Shown here piece after piece: positions 1-8,936 of a stretch of DNA of 36,023 nt (position 1 is the first letter of the stretch; each line of letters opens with the position of its first letter). A program made the translations under genes and the position numbers. This DNA is from an uncultured Bacteroidota bacterium (lineage in GTDB: Bacteria > Bacteroidota > Bacteroidia > AKYH767-A > OLB10). The notes beneath the pieces were generated by a model. That model had not been told where the DNA came from. It saw nothing but the letters and a program-made list of their open reading frames with translations, and did no database searches. The stretch covers positions 1-36,023 of the forward strand of contig CAIRUC010000026.1 of the NCBI GenBank assembly GCA_903881665.1. Direction: 5' to 3'.

Positions 1-5
1 AGTTG

Positions 6-13
6 CAAAGATA
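6..13 (-). promoter_or_regulatory. Candidate -7 promoter box facing left, out of the window
   Basis: On the minus strand these bases read TATCTTTG, a perfect match to the Bacteroidota -7 consensus TAnnTTTG. No TTG lies at the usual 17-23 base spacing upstream, so only half the signal is present. It would drive a gene lying to the left of the window. Confidence 0.35.
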
Positions 14-117
14 CGATTTGAGAAGGGAAAAAGGAAGTGATTTTGGTTAGAGCTTACGCTTAAATCGATTATTGGATATTTCAAATGATATTATCACTTG
101 GTAAGTCTGCATCCACT

Positions 118-2487
118 TTATCTTACCACCGTAATCGACCCAAGCTTTTCAAAAACCTTTCGGTCGTTGTAACCCGTGAATCGCATTTTGTAAAAATAAA
201 CACCTTGCGGTACTTCGGTTCCTTTGTAGGTTCCGTCCCAGCGGTCGAGGGTGTTGGTGCTCTGGAAAATTAATTGTCCCCAGCGGTTGTATAAATCGAT
301 GGAATAGTCTTTCACAAATGCTCTTTCTACTCCCCATGTTTCATTGTCGTTGTCGCCATTCGGTGAGAAGGCATTAGGAGCGTATAAAATCGGATTTTGC
401 GTGAGTTCAATAATATTCGAATAGCTTTCTCCGTCGTTGCCTCCGCCGTTTTCTTTGGCTCTGATTCTATATCCGAATATTCCGTCGTTTAACGGTAGAT
501 CGTTGTCGGTTCGTAATGTGTCGCTACCCAAATTCACATATTTATCACTTAGCTGTTCTCCTTCGTTGATAGCCGCTCTTTCGATGGTATAACTGTTTAC
601 GTTTTGTTTCCAGTTGATGTAGTTATTCCATTTTAAATTATGCTCAAAGGGCGAACTATTTCCCGTTAACAATATGCTGCATTGTTCTTCACTTTCCGGC
701 TGATCGTTTTTGCAGTAGTCGGTGATGTATATTTTGTAACAGTAGCTGCTTTCGTTGGTGTAAACTTCGTCGTCGGTGTATTCCATTTTCGAGTAGTTCG
801 AGAGTGTGGCGAATTCTTCGTAAATGCTTCCCGCTTCATTCTTTTTGCGCATCAAATGATAGGTCGAGAATACTCCATCAGGGAAGTCTTTCCATTTAAT
901 AGTTATTCTATCATGATCACATACCGAGACACTGATAATATCTACTATCTTTTTTTCAATAGTTACTGAACATAGTGTATCTGATGCGGGACCTTCTATT
1001 CCGCAGCTGTTCGTACCTGTTATATAGTAGCAATAGTCGTTTATATTGTTTTGTTGCGCCGTACTATCATCGAATACTACATTATTCGGATCATTAAAAG
1101 TGTTCAATGCTTGATAAGCTCCTCCATTCACACTTCGATAGAGTGTAAAATATATGAAATACCTCTTCATGATGGTTGGATCTTCTCCTATGTAAATCCG
1201 AATACTGCTATCGCTTAATGTTTGCATGCACAGTAAATTCGGCTTGGCGACTATCGGCGACGGCTTAACTAAAATCCTGAATTTTCCTATCGATGTTAGC
1301 GGAATCGGACATCCATTATCACTGATTTCATAGGTTACATGATAGGACGAATCTCGTGCTTGATCGCATGATGTGTACCAGCAGAATGTTGTGTTTATAC
1401 TGCCTTGTCCTAAGGTGTCGTAGGAGATGGCATACGGGGCTTGTATAGTAGTAAGTGCTGTATTCTGAAAGACTTCTCCGTAATAATTCAGGAATAAAGA
1501 ATCACCATTTGCATCACTGGCGTTTATGTTGAAGCATAATGAATCTCCTGTGTAAATCTCGTAATCTTTATCGCTTACATTCGGTGATAAGGCAGGCGAG
1601 GCATTGCCTGAACATTCAATGGCCGTTATTTCTATTTCTCTTCTTACTTCTCCAATAAATACACCATTTCTGTATTCCCAAATCGATACCGCCATCGCGT
1701 AAATTCCTACATTATCCGTGGCACCTTCGGCTAGTCCTGTTTGACTATTGATGACTAACGGTTTCGTATTACCGCAAATATTGGCGAGTGAATAAGGCGT
1801 TTGCCAATTGGTGTTGGAGTAGGGCAGTGGTTCCGGAAATTGATCGGCTCCTGAAGGTGAAAATGGATTCGGACTGGTTGCGCTAGTATGTCCTCCGTCA
1901 TAAGGACTTACAAATTGATACACCAGCGAATCGCCATCAGCATCCGTAGCACTGAAAGGAAGTCGGAAGAAGGCATTGGCGCAGACGTAGGGTAGTGGTG
2001 CGGATGTAAAAACGGGACTCGAATTATGTATCGCGGGATTTGGTATCGAACAATAAAAGGTCATTCCCGCTTGGTTAGGTGATGTAAGGTTGATGATTGT
2101 ACTATTTCTGCAACATCGTTCCCAAACCATGTAATATCCTCCATCTAGGTTCGGCAAATTCACAGTATCGATGTACTTCCCGATTTCCATACAAACCTGA
2201 GGAGGAGAAATACATCCCGGTCCAGAGTAGTTCAAGGGATTCGATGAATTGAGGTTCATATGCAAAGTATCGTACCTCACATTATCGTATCGACCAAATA
2301 TGCCAAGGGTAATATCAGGATCAAATTGCGCCCCTATCGGGTTCGAACAGTCGCGGTAAAGGGTAAGCGTGATTTCAAAGGTATTGGGACTTAAATATCG
2401 CGTGCTAAGGTCGCCGCCGGCAATATGATAGGCGCGTGCCGAGGAAAAGGCAAGCGACAATAGTATCAGAAAGCAGATTTTTTTCAT
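118..2487 (-). CDS. Large secreted protein with type IX secretion type B (gliding-motility-type) C-terminal sorting domain
   Basis: A 789-residue exported protein, probably displayed on the cell surface or released by the type IX secretion system. Residues 1-19 form a signal peptide (MKKICFLILLSLAFSSARA). The middle is a string of beta-sandwich-like segments with several Cys residues; the segment around residues 420-690 looks fibronectin-like. Residues 702-789 form the sorting domain: it opens with YAPNAFSPNGDNDNE, has LYNRWGQLIF and WDGTYKG in the middle, and ends GVYFYKMRFTGYNDRKVFEKLGSITVVR without its last residues missing, the layout of the type B (CHU_C-like) C-terminal domain. The gene is divergent from rlmD, and a TAACTTTG box lies 30 bases upstream of its ATG. 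No catalytic domain is recognised; adhesion or matrix roles are inference from the architecture only. Confidence 0.85.
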   Translation of the reverse strand: MKKICFLILLSLAFSSARAYHIAGGDLSTRYLSPNTFEITLTLYRDCSNPIGAQFDPDITLGIFGRYDNVRYDTLHMNLNSSNPLNYSGPGCISPPQVCMEIGKYIDTVNLPNLDGGYYMVWERCCRNSTIINLTSPNQAGMTFYCSIPNPAIHNSSPVFTSAPLPYVCANAFFRLPFSATDADGDSLVYQFVSPYDGGHTSATSPNPFSPSGADQFPEPLPYSNTNWQTPYSLANICGNTKPLVINSQTGLAEGATDNVGIYAMAVSIWEYRNGVFIGEVRREIEITAIECSGNASPALSPNVSDKDYEIYTGDSLCFNINASDANGDSLFLNYYGEVFQNTALTTIQAPYAISYDTLGQGSINTTFCWYTSCDQARDSSYHVTYEISDNGCPIPLTSIGKFRILVKPSPIVAKPNLLCMQTLSDSSIRIYIGEDPTIMKRYFIYFTLYRSVNGGAYQALNTFNDPNNVVFDDSTAQQNNINDYCYYITGTNSCGIEGPASDTLCSVTIEKKIVDIISVSVCDHDRITIKWKDFPDGVFSTYHLMRKKNEAGSIYEEFATLSNYSKMEYTDDEVYTNESSYCYKIYITDYCKNDQPESEEQCSILLTGNSSPFEHNLKWNNYINWKQNVNSYTIERAAINEGEQLSDKYVNLGSDTLRTDNDLPLNDGIFGYRIRAKENGGGNDGESYSNIIELTQNPILYAPNAFSPNGDNDNETWGVERAFVKDYSIDLYNRWGQLIFQSTNTLDRWDGTYKGTEVPQGVYFYKMRFTGYNDRKVFEKLGSITVVR

Positions 2488-2516
2488 TAATTGAGGCGAT
2501 TCCGGCTTAGGACACT

Positions 2517-2542
2517 CAAAGTTACCTAATTTTACCCCTCAA
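2517..2542 (-). promoter_or_regulatory. Promoter of the type B sorting-domain protein gene
   Basis: On the minus strand the -7 box TAACTTTG (2517-2524) is preceded, 15 bases upstream, by TTG (2540-2542). The spacing is slightly short of the usual 17-23. The box overlaps the leader of rlmD on the other strand, so transcription of the two divergent genes may interfere. Confidence 0.5.
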
Positions 2543-2553
2543 ATAAAAACATT

Positions 2554-3951
2554 TTGGTGAAAGGCGAAATATTAGAGAATTTGTCGGTGATTGATATGGC
2601 CGACGAAGGTAAAGCGGTTTGTAAGCATGATGGATTGGTCATTTTCGTAGAAAAGGCGGTCCCCGGTGATATTGTGGATGTCAAAATCCATAAAAAGAAT
2701 AAGTCCTTCCTCGAAGGGCAGGTGGTTAGGCTGGTAAGTCCTTCGCCATCACGTACCGAACCATTTTGTGAGCATTTCGGCACCTGCGGAGGCTGTAAAT
2801 GGCAGTATTTGAGCTATGACATGCAGCTGCAATTTAAGCAAAAGCAGGTTTTTGATGCAATGTCGCGAATTGGAAAAATCGAAAATCCTGTAATTGAACC
2901 CATCATCGGGTCGGAATTAGAACGTTTTTATCGCAATAAACTCGACTATAGCTTTGCCGATCGTAAGTGGCTAACTACATCCGAGATGCAAGTGGAAGTC
3001 CCGAATTTCGAACCTGGATTAGGATTTCATATTCCAGGAAAATTCGACAAGGTTTTAGATATTAATCAATGTTATTTACAGCCCGATCCTTCGAATGCCA
3101 TCCGATTGGCCGTTCGTAAATACTGCGTTGAAAATTACCTAACGTTTTTGAATATCCGCAAACGTGAAGGTATGATGCGCGGGCTCATTATTCGCAATAC
3201 CATAAAAGGAGATTTGATGGTGATTGTGATGGTGTACCAAGATGAAGAAGGGAAGTTAAACGGACTTTTACACCACTTAAAAGATAATTTCCCTCAGATC
3301 ACTTCGTTATTATATGTGATCAACAACAAAGGAAATGATACTATTCACGATCAAGATATTCATTGCTTTCACGGATTACCGTATATCACCGAAGAAATGG
3401 AAGGATTGGATTTCCGAATCGGACCAAAATCATTTTTTCAAACTAATAGTTTGCAAGCGTTGACTTTGTACAAAGTAGCACGTGAATACGCGGGATTAAC
3501 AGGTGACGAACTTGTGTATGATTTATACACCGGAACGGGAACCATCGCGAATTTCGTTGCACGACAAGCAAAGTCGGTAGTAGGAATCGAATATGTGAAA
3601 GAAGCCATTGATGATGCCAAATTAAATTCATCACTGAATAATATCGGCAATACCGTGTTTTATGCGGGTGATATGAAGGATTTGTTGGTGGATAGTTTCA
3701 TGGAAGAAAATGGTCGTCCAGATGTAATCATCACCGATCCTCCTCGTGCAGGAATGCATGCCGATGTAGTTGCGCAGCTCTTGAAAGTGGAAGCGCCTCG
3801 CATCGTTTATGTGAGTTGTAATCCCGCAACGCAAGCACGCGATGTCGAAATGATGAGTGCCAAGTATGATGTTGTTAAATTGCAACCAGTAGATATGTTC
3901 CCGCATACTGCGCATGTTGAAAATGTAGCATTGTTAGAATTAAAGAAATAG
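2554..3951 (+). CDS. rlmD: 23S rRNA (uracil-5)-methyltransferase RlmD (RumA/TrmA family)
   Basis: Makes 5-methyluridine in 23S rRNA (U1939 in E. coli) using S-adenosylmethionine. A TRAM RNA-binding domain covers about residues 1-60. Four cysteines at C72, C78, C81 (CEHFGTCGGCKW) and C173 match the 4Fe-4S ligands of RlmD. The Rossmann methyltransferase domain shows PKSFFQTN (291-298), DLYTGTGT (323-330), DPPRAG (395-400), the nucleophile C422 in YVSCNP and the base E456 in HVENVALL. At 465 residues it has the full family length. No ATG is available at the N terminus: it starts at TTG 2554 or at the directly following GTG 2557, and the second may be the real one. A related activity such as tRNA m5U54 (TrmA) cannot be fully excluded, but the Fe-S cysteines favour RlmD. 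Confidence 0.9.
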   Translation: MVKGEILENLSVIDMADEGKAVCKHDGLVIFVEKAVPGDIVDVKIHKKNKSFLEGQVVRLVSPSPSRTEPFCEHFGTCGGCKWQYLSYDMQLQFKQKQVFDAMSRIGKIENPVIEPIIGSELERFYRNKLDYSFADRKWLTTSEMQVEVPNFEPGLGFHIPGKFDKVLDINQCYLQPDPSNAIRLAVRKYCVENYLTFLNIRKREGMMRGLIIRNTIKGDLMVIVMVYQDEEGKLNGLLHHLKDNFPQITSLLYVINNKGNDTIHDQDIHCFHGLPYITEEMEGLDFRIGPKSFFQTNSLQALTLYKVAREYAGLTGDELVYDLYTGTGTIANFVARQAKSVVGIEYVKEAIDDAKLNSSLNNIGNTVFYAGDMKDLLVDSFMEENGRPDVIITDPPRAGMHADVVAQLLKVEAPRIVYVSCNPATQARDVEMMSAKYDVVKLQPVDMFPHTAHVENVALLELKK

Positions 3952-3955
3952 CGAA

Positions 3956-4549
3956 ATGAAAAAAGGGTTGTTCTCAGTTTTATGTGTGATGTTATTGTCG
4001 GCGTTTATGCCGACATCACAGCTGATAGATTGCCTTACAAATTTTGATGGGACGGGACAATTTAAAAAATTTCGTGCCGATCATAATGGAGCTATGACGA
4101 AGCCATTCAGAGTGGTAATGACCGCTAAGGGTTTCGAAGAAATTACGGTGATCGATAATTATCGTATTGCTTATCATAATGCTAAAGAAGCCACTACGGT
4201 ATCAGTAAAGATTGAAAAATCGGCACCCGACGGATATTCAATCGATCAAGAAATTATCAGAGATAACATATTGTATATCGTTCAACATACAAGCAATTTG
4301 ATATCTGCTCAACCTGATTCATTAAACATCAACGGCACTAACGTGTACGGATATACGAAATCGAAAGTCGATTCATCTTCATTTATTGGAAATTATCTCT
4401 TTTTTCCCGGCAACGATTATGCCGTTTATGTGAATTTCCACCTCGGGAAAGAGAATCCCGCCGCATATACCTCCCTAGAACAATTTACTTCTCAACGTGA
4501 TCAATTTTTAAGTAAATATATTGAGCAGTTGAAGAAGTGTGAGAAGTAG
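3956..4549 (+). CDS. Small secreted protein of unknown function
   Basis: A 197-residue protein that I do not recognise. Residues 1-20 look like a signal peptide (basic start, hydrophobic core, small residues before the probable cleavage site). The mature part is mixed alpha/beta with no clear catalytic motif and a basic C-terminal helix ending QLKKCEK. The ATG lies four bases after the rlmD stop codon, so the two are almost certainly cotranscribed, although no functional link is evident. There is no lipobox Cys at the right place, so it is likely periplasmic and soluble rather than a lipoprotein. Distant similarity to DUF-type periplasmic proteins would need a profile search. Confidence 0.75.
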   Translation: MKKGLFSVLCVMLLSAFMPTSQLIDCLTNFDGTGQFKKFRADHNGAMTKPFRVVMTAKGFEEITVIDNYRIAYHNAKEATTVSVKIEKSAPDGYSIDQEIIRDNILYIVQHTSNLISAQPDSLNINGTNVYGYTKSKVDSSSFIGNYLFFPGNDYAVYVNFHLGKENPAAYTSLEQFTSQRDQFLSKYIEQLKKCEK

Positions 4550-4579
4550 GGGGGAATTGATTATAGGCAATAGACTATA

Positions 4580-4620
4580 GATTTTAGATGATGGCTTTTT
4601 GAAAAAAAAATCATAAAATC
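4580..4620. terminator. AT-rich imperfect inverted repeat between convergent genes
   Basis: GATTTTAGATGAT (4580-4592) can pair with ATCATAAAATC (4610-4620), leaving a two-base bulge, around a loop containing T5 and A9 runs. It sits between two convergent genes, where a shared terminator is expected. The stem is short and AT-rich, so this is only a candidate. Confidence 0.3.
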
Positions 4621-4741
4621 CATTAAATTCCTTTCATCCGTTTTCTAATTAATTTTCCTTTAAATCGGTATGTTTATAATAGTTGTAAGAAAGATAATTG
4701 CTGATTTTTTAGCTAAGCTATTATAAAACTAGTTCCTAAAA

Positions 4742-6706
4742 TCAATTAACCCTTACCTTCACTAACTGTATTTTATCTCCTTCAGATATTCTTACAAAAT
4801 ACATTCCGCTAGAGAAATTTTTTATGCTGATTGAATTGTTATAGGACTTGGTCTCGGGAACAATTACCTTCCCTTGTATATCGAATATGCTGTAGCTTTT
4901 GTTTTCTATTCCTTTGATGGTGAAATAACCGTGAGAGGGATTTGGTGCAATAACAATGTCACTAATCGTGTTTTCTGCAATTCCTACCGATGATTTAGTG
5001 GTGAATTGGTAGGTGTTACTCCACAGCGAGGTGTCTACCATCGAAATCATTTTCACTCTCCAATAGTAGTGCGTATTGTAATCGAATACTCCCGCTGTTA
5101 AACTATCAGTAGTTGACGAATAAGTAACGGCTGTTGCGAACGAAGAAACAGTGTCGACTTCAATATCGAAATGATTAATTCCTTTAGAGACTTCCCATAA
5201 TAAAACCGTGTTGAGTGGTTGGTTAAGTGAAAGGTCTAAAGGACTAATTAATCCTACTTGATCGATGGTGGTAAATAATCTTGCCGGCGACCAATTTAAT
5301 GTATCGTTACTCAAAATTACTCTCACTTTCCAATAATAATTAGTGCCGAAAAATAAATCAGCACATTTATAAGTAGTATCGTTTTGAATGTGAGTGATCA
5401 ATAATGCTGAGTTGAAATTTGCGGAGGTGTCTATACTAACTTCATATGCAGTGGCTAATGGAATACTCTCCCAAATTAAAGATCCATTTATAGCAGTTGA
5501 TAGGGCAAAATCATTGGGGGAAATTAGCAATGGCTGATCAATTGTTCTGAATTCACGAGGAATTGACCAATAGGTTGTATCAACGTTATTATAGGTGCGA
5601 ACTCTCCAATAATACGTTGTTTGTAATACAAGATTATTCAACGTGTATGTAGTGTCAGCATTAGAAACTAATAGCGAATTGCCCGAAGAGAAATCATTTA
5701 ATGTATCAACTTCGAGTAAATAGCCATTGATTGAACTTGTTGAACTCCACTTGAAATTTACATTTTGTGTAAGATTTTGAGCAAGGTTCGCAGGATAAAT
5801 ATTTTGCAATCGATCGATAATAAAGAAGTTGTTTGTTGCCGACCAATCCGATGAATCTAAATCATGAAAGGCTCTAACTCTCCAGTAATAAAACTGATGA
5901 AAAAACAAATCGTTTATGGGTGCTATGGTATTATTGCCTGTAATCATACTAACAGCTGCAGTTGAAGAGAAATTATTAGTTGTATCGTATTGTACTTCGT
6001 ATCCGTTTACGCCATTTATTCCAAACCATGTTAATGTTGTGGCAGGCGGTAAGTTAATACTTCCGCTTAGCGGTGCTAGCAATGGGATTTGTCCTACTAT
6101 AGTAAAAATATTTGTTGTAGTCCACGCAGTAGTGTCTACACTATTGATCGCTCTAACTCTCCAATAATAAACGGCATTGAAGTATAAGTTGAATCCATCA
6201 AATGTAGATGAACCTGATATAAAATTTACTTGATCGGCAAGAGAGTTGAATGTTGAAAGTGTATCCATTTCAATTTCATATCCGAATATACCATTGAGGG
6301 AAGTCCAATCGAATTCTACATAAGGACTCAAATTTGATTCTCCATCGAACGGTGAAGTGAGGTCGATATGGTCGTTTGTTTTGAATATAAAAGTCGAAGA
6401 CCATGCAGAAGTATCGTTTGCATTCATCGATCTTACTTGCCAATAATGAAATTCACCGAAGTAGATATCTGCAATAAATGTTTGATCGTTCGTATCAAAA
6501 TAGGAAACGGCATTGATAAAACCCGGATTTAATGCTAATCGTACTTCGTAATTCGTAGCAGCGTTTACATTCGACCAGTTGAAGTTGATGGCCGTTGGTT
6601 GATTAATACTTCCGTTCGATGGCGATGATAGAATAGGAGCAGGCAGTGTTGCGAATGCAATTTGACTACAGAATAGGGTAGCTAATAAAAAAAAAAGGTG
6701 TTTCAT
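4742..6706 (-). CDS. Secreted surface protein with six fibronectin-like repeats and type A sorting domain
   Basis: A 654-residue exported protein. Residues 1-19 are a signal peptide (MKHLFFLLATLFCSQIAFA). Residues about 22-575 are six repeats of roughly 91 residues; each opens with a Pro/Gly/Ser turn (as in SPSNGSINQP), has a central Trp and Y-E-V strand, and closes with a YYWRVRA-like strand followed by DTS-WS. This is a fibronectin type III-like sandwich pattern. Residues 586-654 form a type A T9SS sorting domain, opening IAPNPSHGYFTIKG, with IFDIQGK and FSSGMYFVRI, and ending KIQLVKVRVN. No enzyme domain is present, so an adhesin or structural surface role is inferred. The repeats differ clearly from one another, so they are old duplications and not a recent tandem expansion. 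Confidence 0.87.
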   Translation of the reverse strand: MKHLFFLLATLFCSQIAFATLPAPILSSPSNGSINQPTAINFNWSNVNAATNYEVRLALNPGFINAVSYFDTNDQTFIADIYFGEFHYWQVRSMNANDTSAWSSTFIFKTNDHIDLTSPFDGESNLSPYVEFDWTSLNGIFGYEIEMDTLSTFNSLADQVNFISGSSTFDGFNLYFNAVYYWRVRAINSVDTTAWTTTNIFTIVGQIPLLAPLSGSINLPPATTLTWFGINGVNGYEVQYDTTNNFSSTAAVSMITGNNTIAPINDLFFHQFYYWRVRAFHDLDSSDWSATNNFFIIDRLQNIYPANLAQNLTQNVNFKWSSTSSINGYLLEVDTLNDFSSGNSLLVSNADTTYTLNNLVLQTTYYWRVRTYNNVDTTYWSIPREFRTIDQPLLISPNDFALSTAINGSLIWESIPLATAYEVSIDTSANFNSALLITHIQNDTTYKCADLFFGTNYYWKVRVILSNDTLNWSPARLFTTIDQVGLISPLDLSLNQPLNTVLLWEVSKGINHFDIEVDTVSSFATAVTYSSTTDSLTAGVFDYNTHYYWRVKMISMVDTSLWSNTYQFTTKSSVGIAENTISDIVIAPNPSHGYFTIKGIENKSYSIFDIQGKVIVPETKSYNNSISIKNFSSGMYFVRISEGDKIQLVKVRVN

Positions 6707-6729
6707 AAAAAGGTAATTCGTTTAGATCG

Positions 6730-6737
6730 CAAAAATA
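6730..6737 (-). promoter_or_regulatory. -7 box upstream of the fibronectin-repeat gene
   Basis: The minus strand reads TATTTTTG, matching TAnnTTTG, about 23 bases before the ATG at 6706. No TTG lies at the expected -33 distance. Confidence 0.45.
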
Positions 6738-6830
6738 AAAACATAAATTTGATTTGTGTGTGAATAAAATCAGGTCTCTTATTTTTAAATGAACACAAAA
6801 AAGTTGAAATTCGTGGTAAATATTGAAATT

Positions 6831-7280
6831 ATGGGAGCATTTGGACATACTGTATTCGAAGATGATGAAGGTTTAGATTGGTTTGATGAGTTTTGTGACG
6901 GCGGACAGCAATTGCAGGAATTAGAGCAAGCTTTCGCAGGTGTAAACTTCAATTCTGACGAATTTATCGAGTATGAATATTGCATCGCTGCCCTCGTGGC
7001 GGCTGAGATAATAGCTGCTGCAGGAGGAAATCCGGGGGAAACGTATCCTGATGCCGACTATTTTGAGCCGGATGAGGAAAGCGGACATCAGGTAACTGCT
7101 CCCGTCTGGACCACCATCAAAGGATATATTCATTCCGGATTGGTAATCTCGGCACAAACTGCCATAGATAAAGTTTCTGGCGATGATCGCTCAGAGTTGA
7201 AAGAACTATGGGAAGAGTCGGAATACTTTGATGAATGGAAAGCTTATATAGGCGACTTGAAAAAGAGGTTGTCTTTTTGA
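6831..7280 (+). CDS. DUF4259 domain protein
   Basis: A 149-residue acidic protein. The opening MGAFGHTVFEDDEGLDWFDEF and the internal ALVAAEIIAAAGGNP resemble the DUF4259 family, whose members start MGAWG and carry an A-A-E helix; the function of the family is unknown. I chose ATG 6831 because it puts this signature at the N terminus; an in-frame ATG at 6789 would add 14 residues, including KKLKFVVNIEI, that the family lacks. No signal peptide or membrane segment is visible, so it is probably cytosolic. It stands alone, convergent with lpdA and separated from it by a bidirectional terminator. The family assignment rests on pattern memory, not on a search. Confidence 0.75.
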   Translation: MGAFGHTVFEDDEGLDWFDEFCDGGQQLQELEQAFAGVNFNSDEFIEYEYCIAALVAAEIIAAAGGNPGETYPDADYFEPDEESGHQVTAPVWTTIKGYIHSGLVISAQTAIDKVSGDDRSELKELWEESEYFDEWKAYIGDLKKRLSF

Positions 7281-7309
7281 ATTGACTTACTCAGATATCT
7301 CCCAAACAA

Positions 7310-7337
7310 AAACGCCCCGAATTTCTTCGAGGCGTTT
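7310..7337. terminator. Bidirectional intrinsic terminator between the DUF4259 gene and lpdA
   Basis: ACGCCCCGAA (7312-7321) pairs with TTCGAGGCGT (7326-7335) around TTTC, with AA/TT extensions outside. In the minus-strand transcript the one imperfect pair becomes a G-U wobble and the loop is GAAA, followed by a T-rich stretch (TTTTTGTTTG). In the plus-strand transcript it has one C-A mismatch and is followed by TTCTTATTTTATTT. It serves both convergent genes and is better formed for lpdA. Confidence 0.8.
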
Positions 7338-7355
7338 CTTATTTTATTTCAGTTC

Positions 7356-8744
7356 TTACATGTGAATTACTTCTCCATATGCAGCAGCAACCGCTTCCAT
7401 TATCGCTTCCGACATTGTAGGATGTGGATGTATGGATTTAATGATTTCGTGACCTGTAGTCTCTAAATTGCGCGCTACAACAACTTCTGCAATCATCTCT
7501 GTTACATTCGCTCCGATGAAGTGAGCTCCTAACCACTCGCCATACTTCGCATCAAAGATTACTTTCACGAAGCCATCAGCAGCACCGCTAGCTTTCGCCT
7601 TGCCGCTCGCCGAGAATGGGAATTTGCCTACTTTGATCTCGTAGCCTGCCTCTTTTGCTGCCTTTTCTGTCATACCAACAGATGCAATCTCAGGAGAGCA
7701 ATACGTACATCCCGGTATGTTTCCGTAATTGATAGGCTCAACATGTAAGCCCGCAATTTTTTCTACACAGCAAATACCTTCTGCCGATGCAACGTGCGCT
7801 AAAGCAGGGCCTTTTACGATGTCTCCGATAGCATAAACGCCAGGGATATTCGTTTGGTAAAAATCATTCACCAATACTTTGCCTTTGTCGGTAATAATTC
7901 CTACTTCTTCGATTCCGATGTTTTCAATATTCGGTGTGATTCCTACTGCCGATAAAACGATTTCGGCTTCAAGGATTTCTTCGCCTTTTTTCGTTTTTAC
8001 TTTTACTTTACAATCGCTGCCCGAAGTATCAACCGACTCAACAGTTGATTCAGTCATTACATCGATGCCCATTTTCTTGAACGAACGTGCTAATTGTTTA
8101 CTTACTTCTTCGTCTTCTACCGGAACAATATTCGGCATAAACTCAACGATTGTTACTTTCGTTCCCATCGAATTATAAAAGTACGCAAATTCACATCCGA
8201 TAGCTCCGGATCCAACAATCAACATACTCTTCGGCATAGCAGGTAATATCATCGCTTCACGGTAACCGATAATTTTCTTTCCGTCTTGAGGAAGGTTCGG
8301 TAACACACGGCTTCGCGCACCTGTTGCTAACATAATGTTGGTAGCTTCATATAATGCTAATGTTCCGTCGGCAGCAGTAACTTCTACTTTCTTGCCTGGC
8401 TTTAATTTCCCGTAACCGTTGATAACGGTGATGTTATTTTTCTTTAATAAAAACTGGATTCCCTTGCTCATGCCGTCGGCAACATCGCGACTGCGTTTCA
8501 CCACACCTGAGAAATCGGCAGAACCGCCATTGACAATAATACCGTAGTCAGATGCATGTTTTAAGTATTCAAAAACTTGAGCGCTTTTTAAAAGTGCTTT
8601 TGTAGGAATACATCCCCAGTTTAAGCAAACTCCTCCTAAAGATTCTTTTTCAACTACAGCTACTTTCATTCCAAGCTGGCTGGCACGAATTGCCGCAACA
8701 TATCCGCCGGGCCCACTGCCTATTACAATTAAATCGTAGTTCAT
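7356..8744 (-). CDS. lpdA: Dihydrolipoyl dehydrogenase (E3)
   Basis: The FAD- and NAD-dependent E3 subunit that reoxidises dihydrolipoamide in the pyruvate, 2-oxoglutarate and branched-chain oxo-acid dehydrogenase complexes and in the glycine cleavage system. The FAD-binding GSGPGG (9-14) is followed by the redox disulfide C40/C45 in GGVCLNWGCIPTK, the NAD-binding GSGAIG (178-183), the second FAD motif around GVYAIGDI, and the C-terminal dimer-interface active dyad H441/E446 in HPHPTMSE. At 462 residues it has the usual length and no lipoyl domain is attached. No E1 or E2 gene is adjacent, which is common when E3 is shared by several complexes. Confidence 0.95.
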   Translation of the reverse strand: MNYDLIVIGSGPGGYVAAIRASQLGMKVAVVEKESLGGVCLNWGCIPTKALLKSAQVFEYLKHASDYGIIVNGGSADFSGVVKRSRDVADGMSKGIQFLLKKNNITVINGYGKLKPGKKVEVTAADGTLALYEATNIMLATGARSRVLPNLPQDGKKIIGYREAMILPAMPKSMLIVGSGAIGCEFAYFYNSMGTKVTIVEFMPNIVPVEDEEVSKQLARSFKKMGIDVMTESTVESVDTSGSDCKVKVKTKKGEEILEAEIVLSAVGITPNIENIGIEEVGIITDKGKVLVNDFYQTNIPGVYAIGDIVKGPALAHVASAEGICCVEKIAGLHVEPINYGNIPGCTYCSPEIASVGMTEKAAKEAGYEIKVGKFPFSASGKAKASGAADGFVKVIFDAKYGEWLGAHFIGANVTEMIAEVVVARNLETTGHEIIKSIHPHPTMSEAIMEAVAAAYGEVIHM

Positions 8745-8769
8745 GGTGATTTTATCAGAATTAATGATG

Positions 8770-8777
8770 CAAAAGTA
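8770..8777 (-). promoter_or_regulatory. -7 box of lpdA
   Basis: The minus strand reads TACTTTTG, a perfect TAnnTTTG, about 25 bases before the lpdA ATG. No TTG is found at the -33 distance. Confidence 0.5.
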
Positions 8778-8891
8778 GTTGAAAAGAGCATATCTTTTAC
8801 TTATTGATTTTCAGTCGTAAAGCCGATTTTAAGGGGGCGTTTTTTTTACTTTTTCGACGACTTTCATACTTCTTTACTTTGACTGATATAC

Positions 8892-8920
8892 TTGTAATCT
8901 ACTTGCTTTGGCTACATTTG
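8892..8920 (+). promoter_or_regulatory. Promoter of the M61 peptidase-rlmF operon
   Basis: TTG (8892-8894), 18 bases, then TACATTTG (8913-8920): both halves of the Bacteroidota promoter with correct spacing. The ATG follows 16 bases after the -7 box, giving a leader of only about ten bases. Confidence 0.7.
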
Positions 8921-8936
8921 ACGCAATTTCAAAATT

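Noticed and set aside
682..969. A 95-residue plus-strand frame in the first gene
   Set aside because: It is antisense to the secreted protein gene and resembles an artefact rich in Val and Phe.
6789..6830. Longer start for the DUF4259 protein
   Set aside because: The family signature MGA[WF]G is at the N terminus of other members; the 14 preceding residues are not expected.
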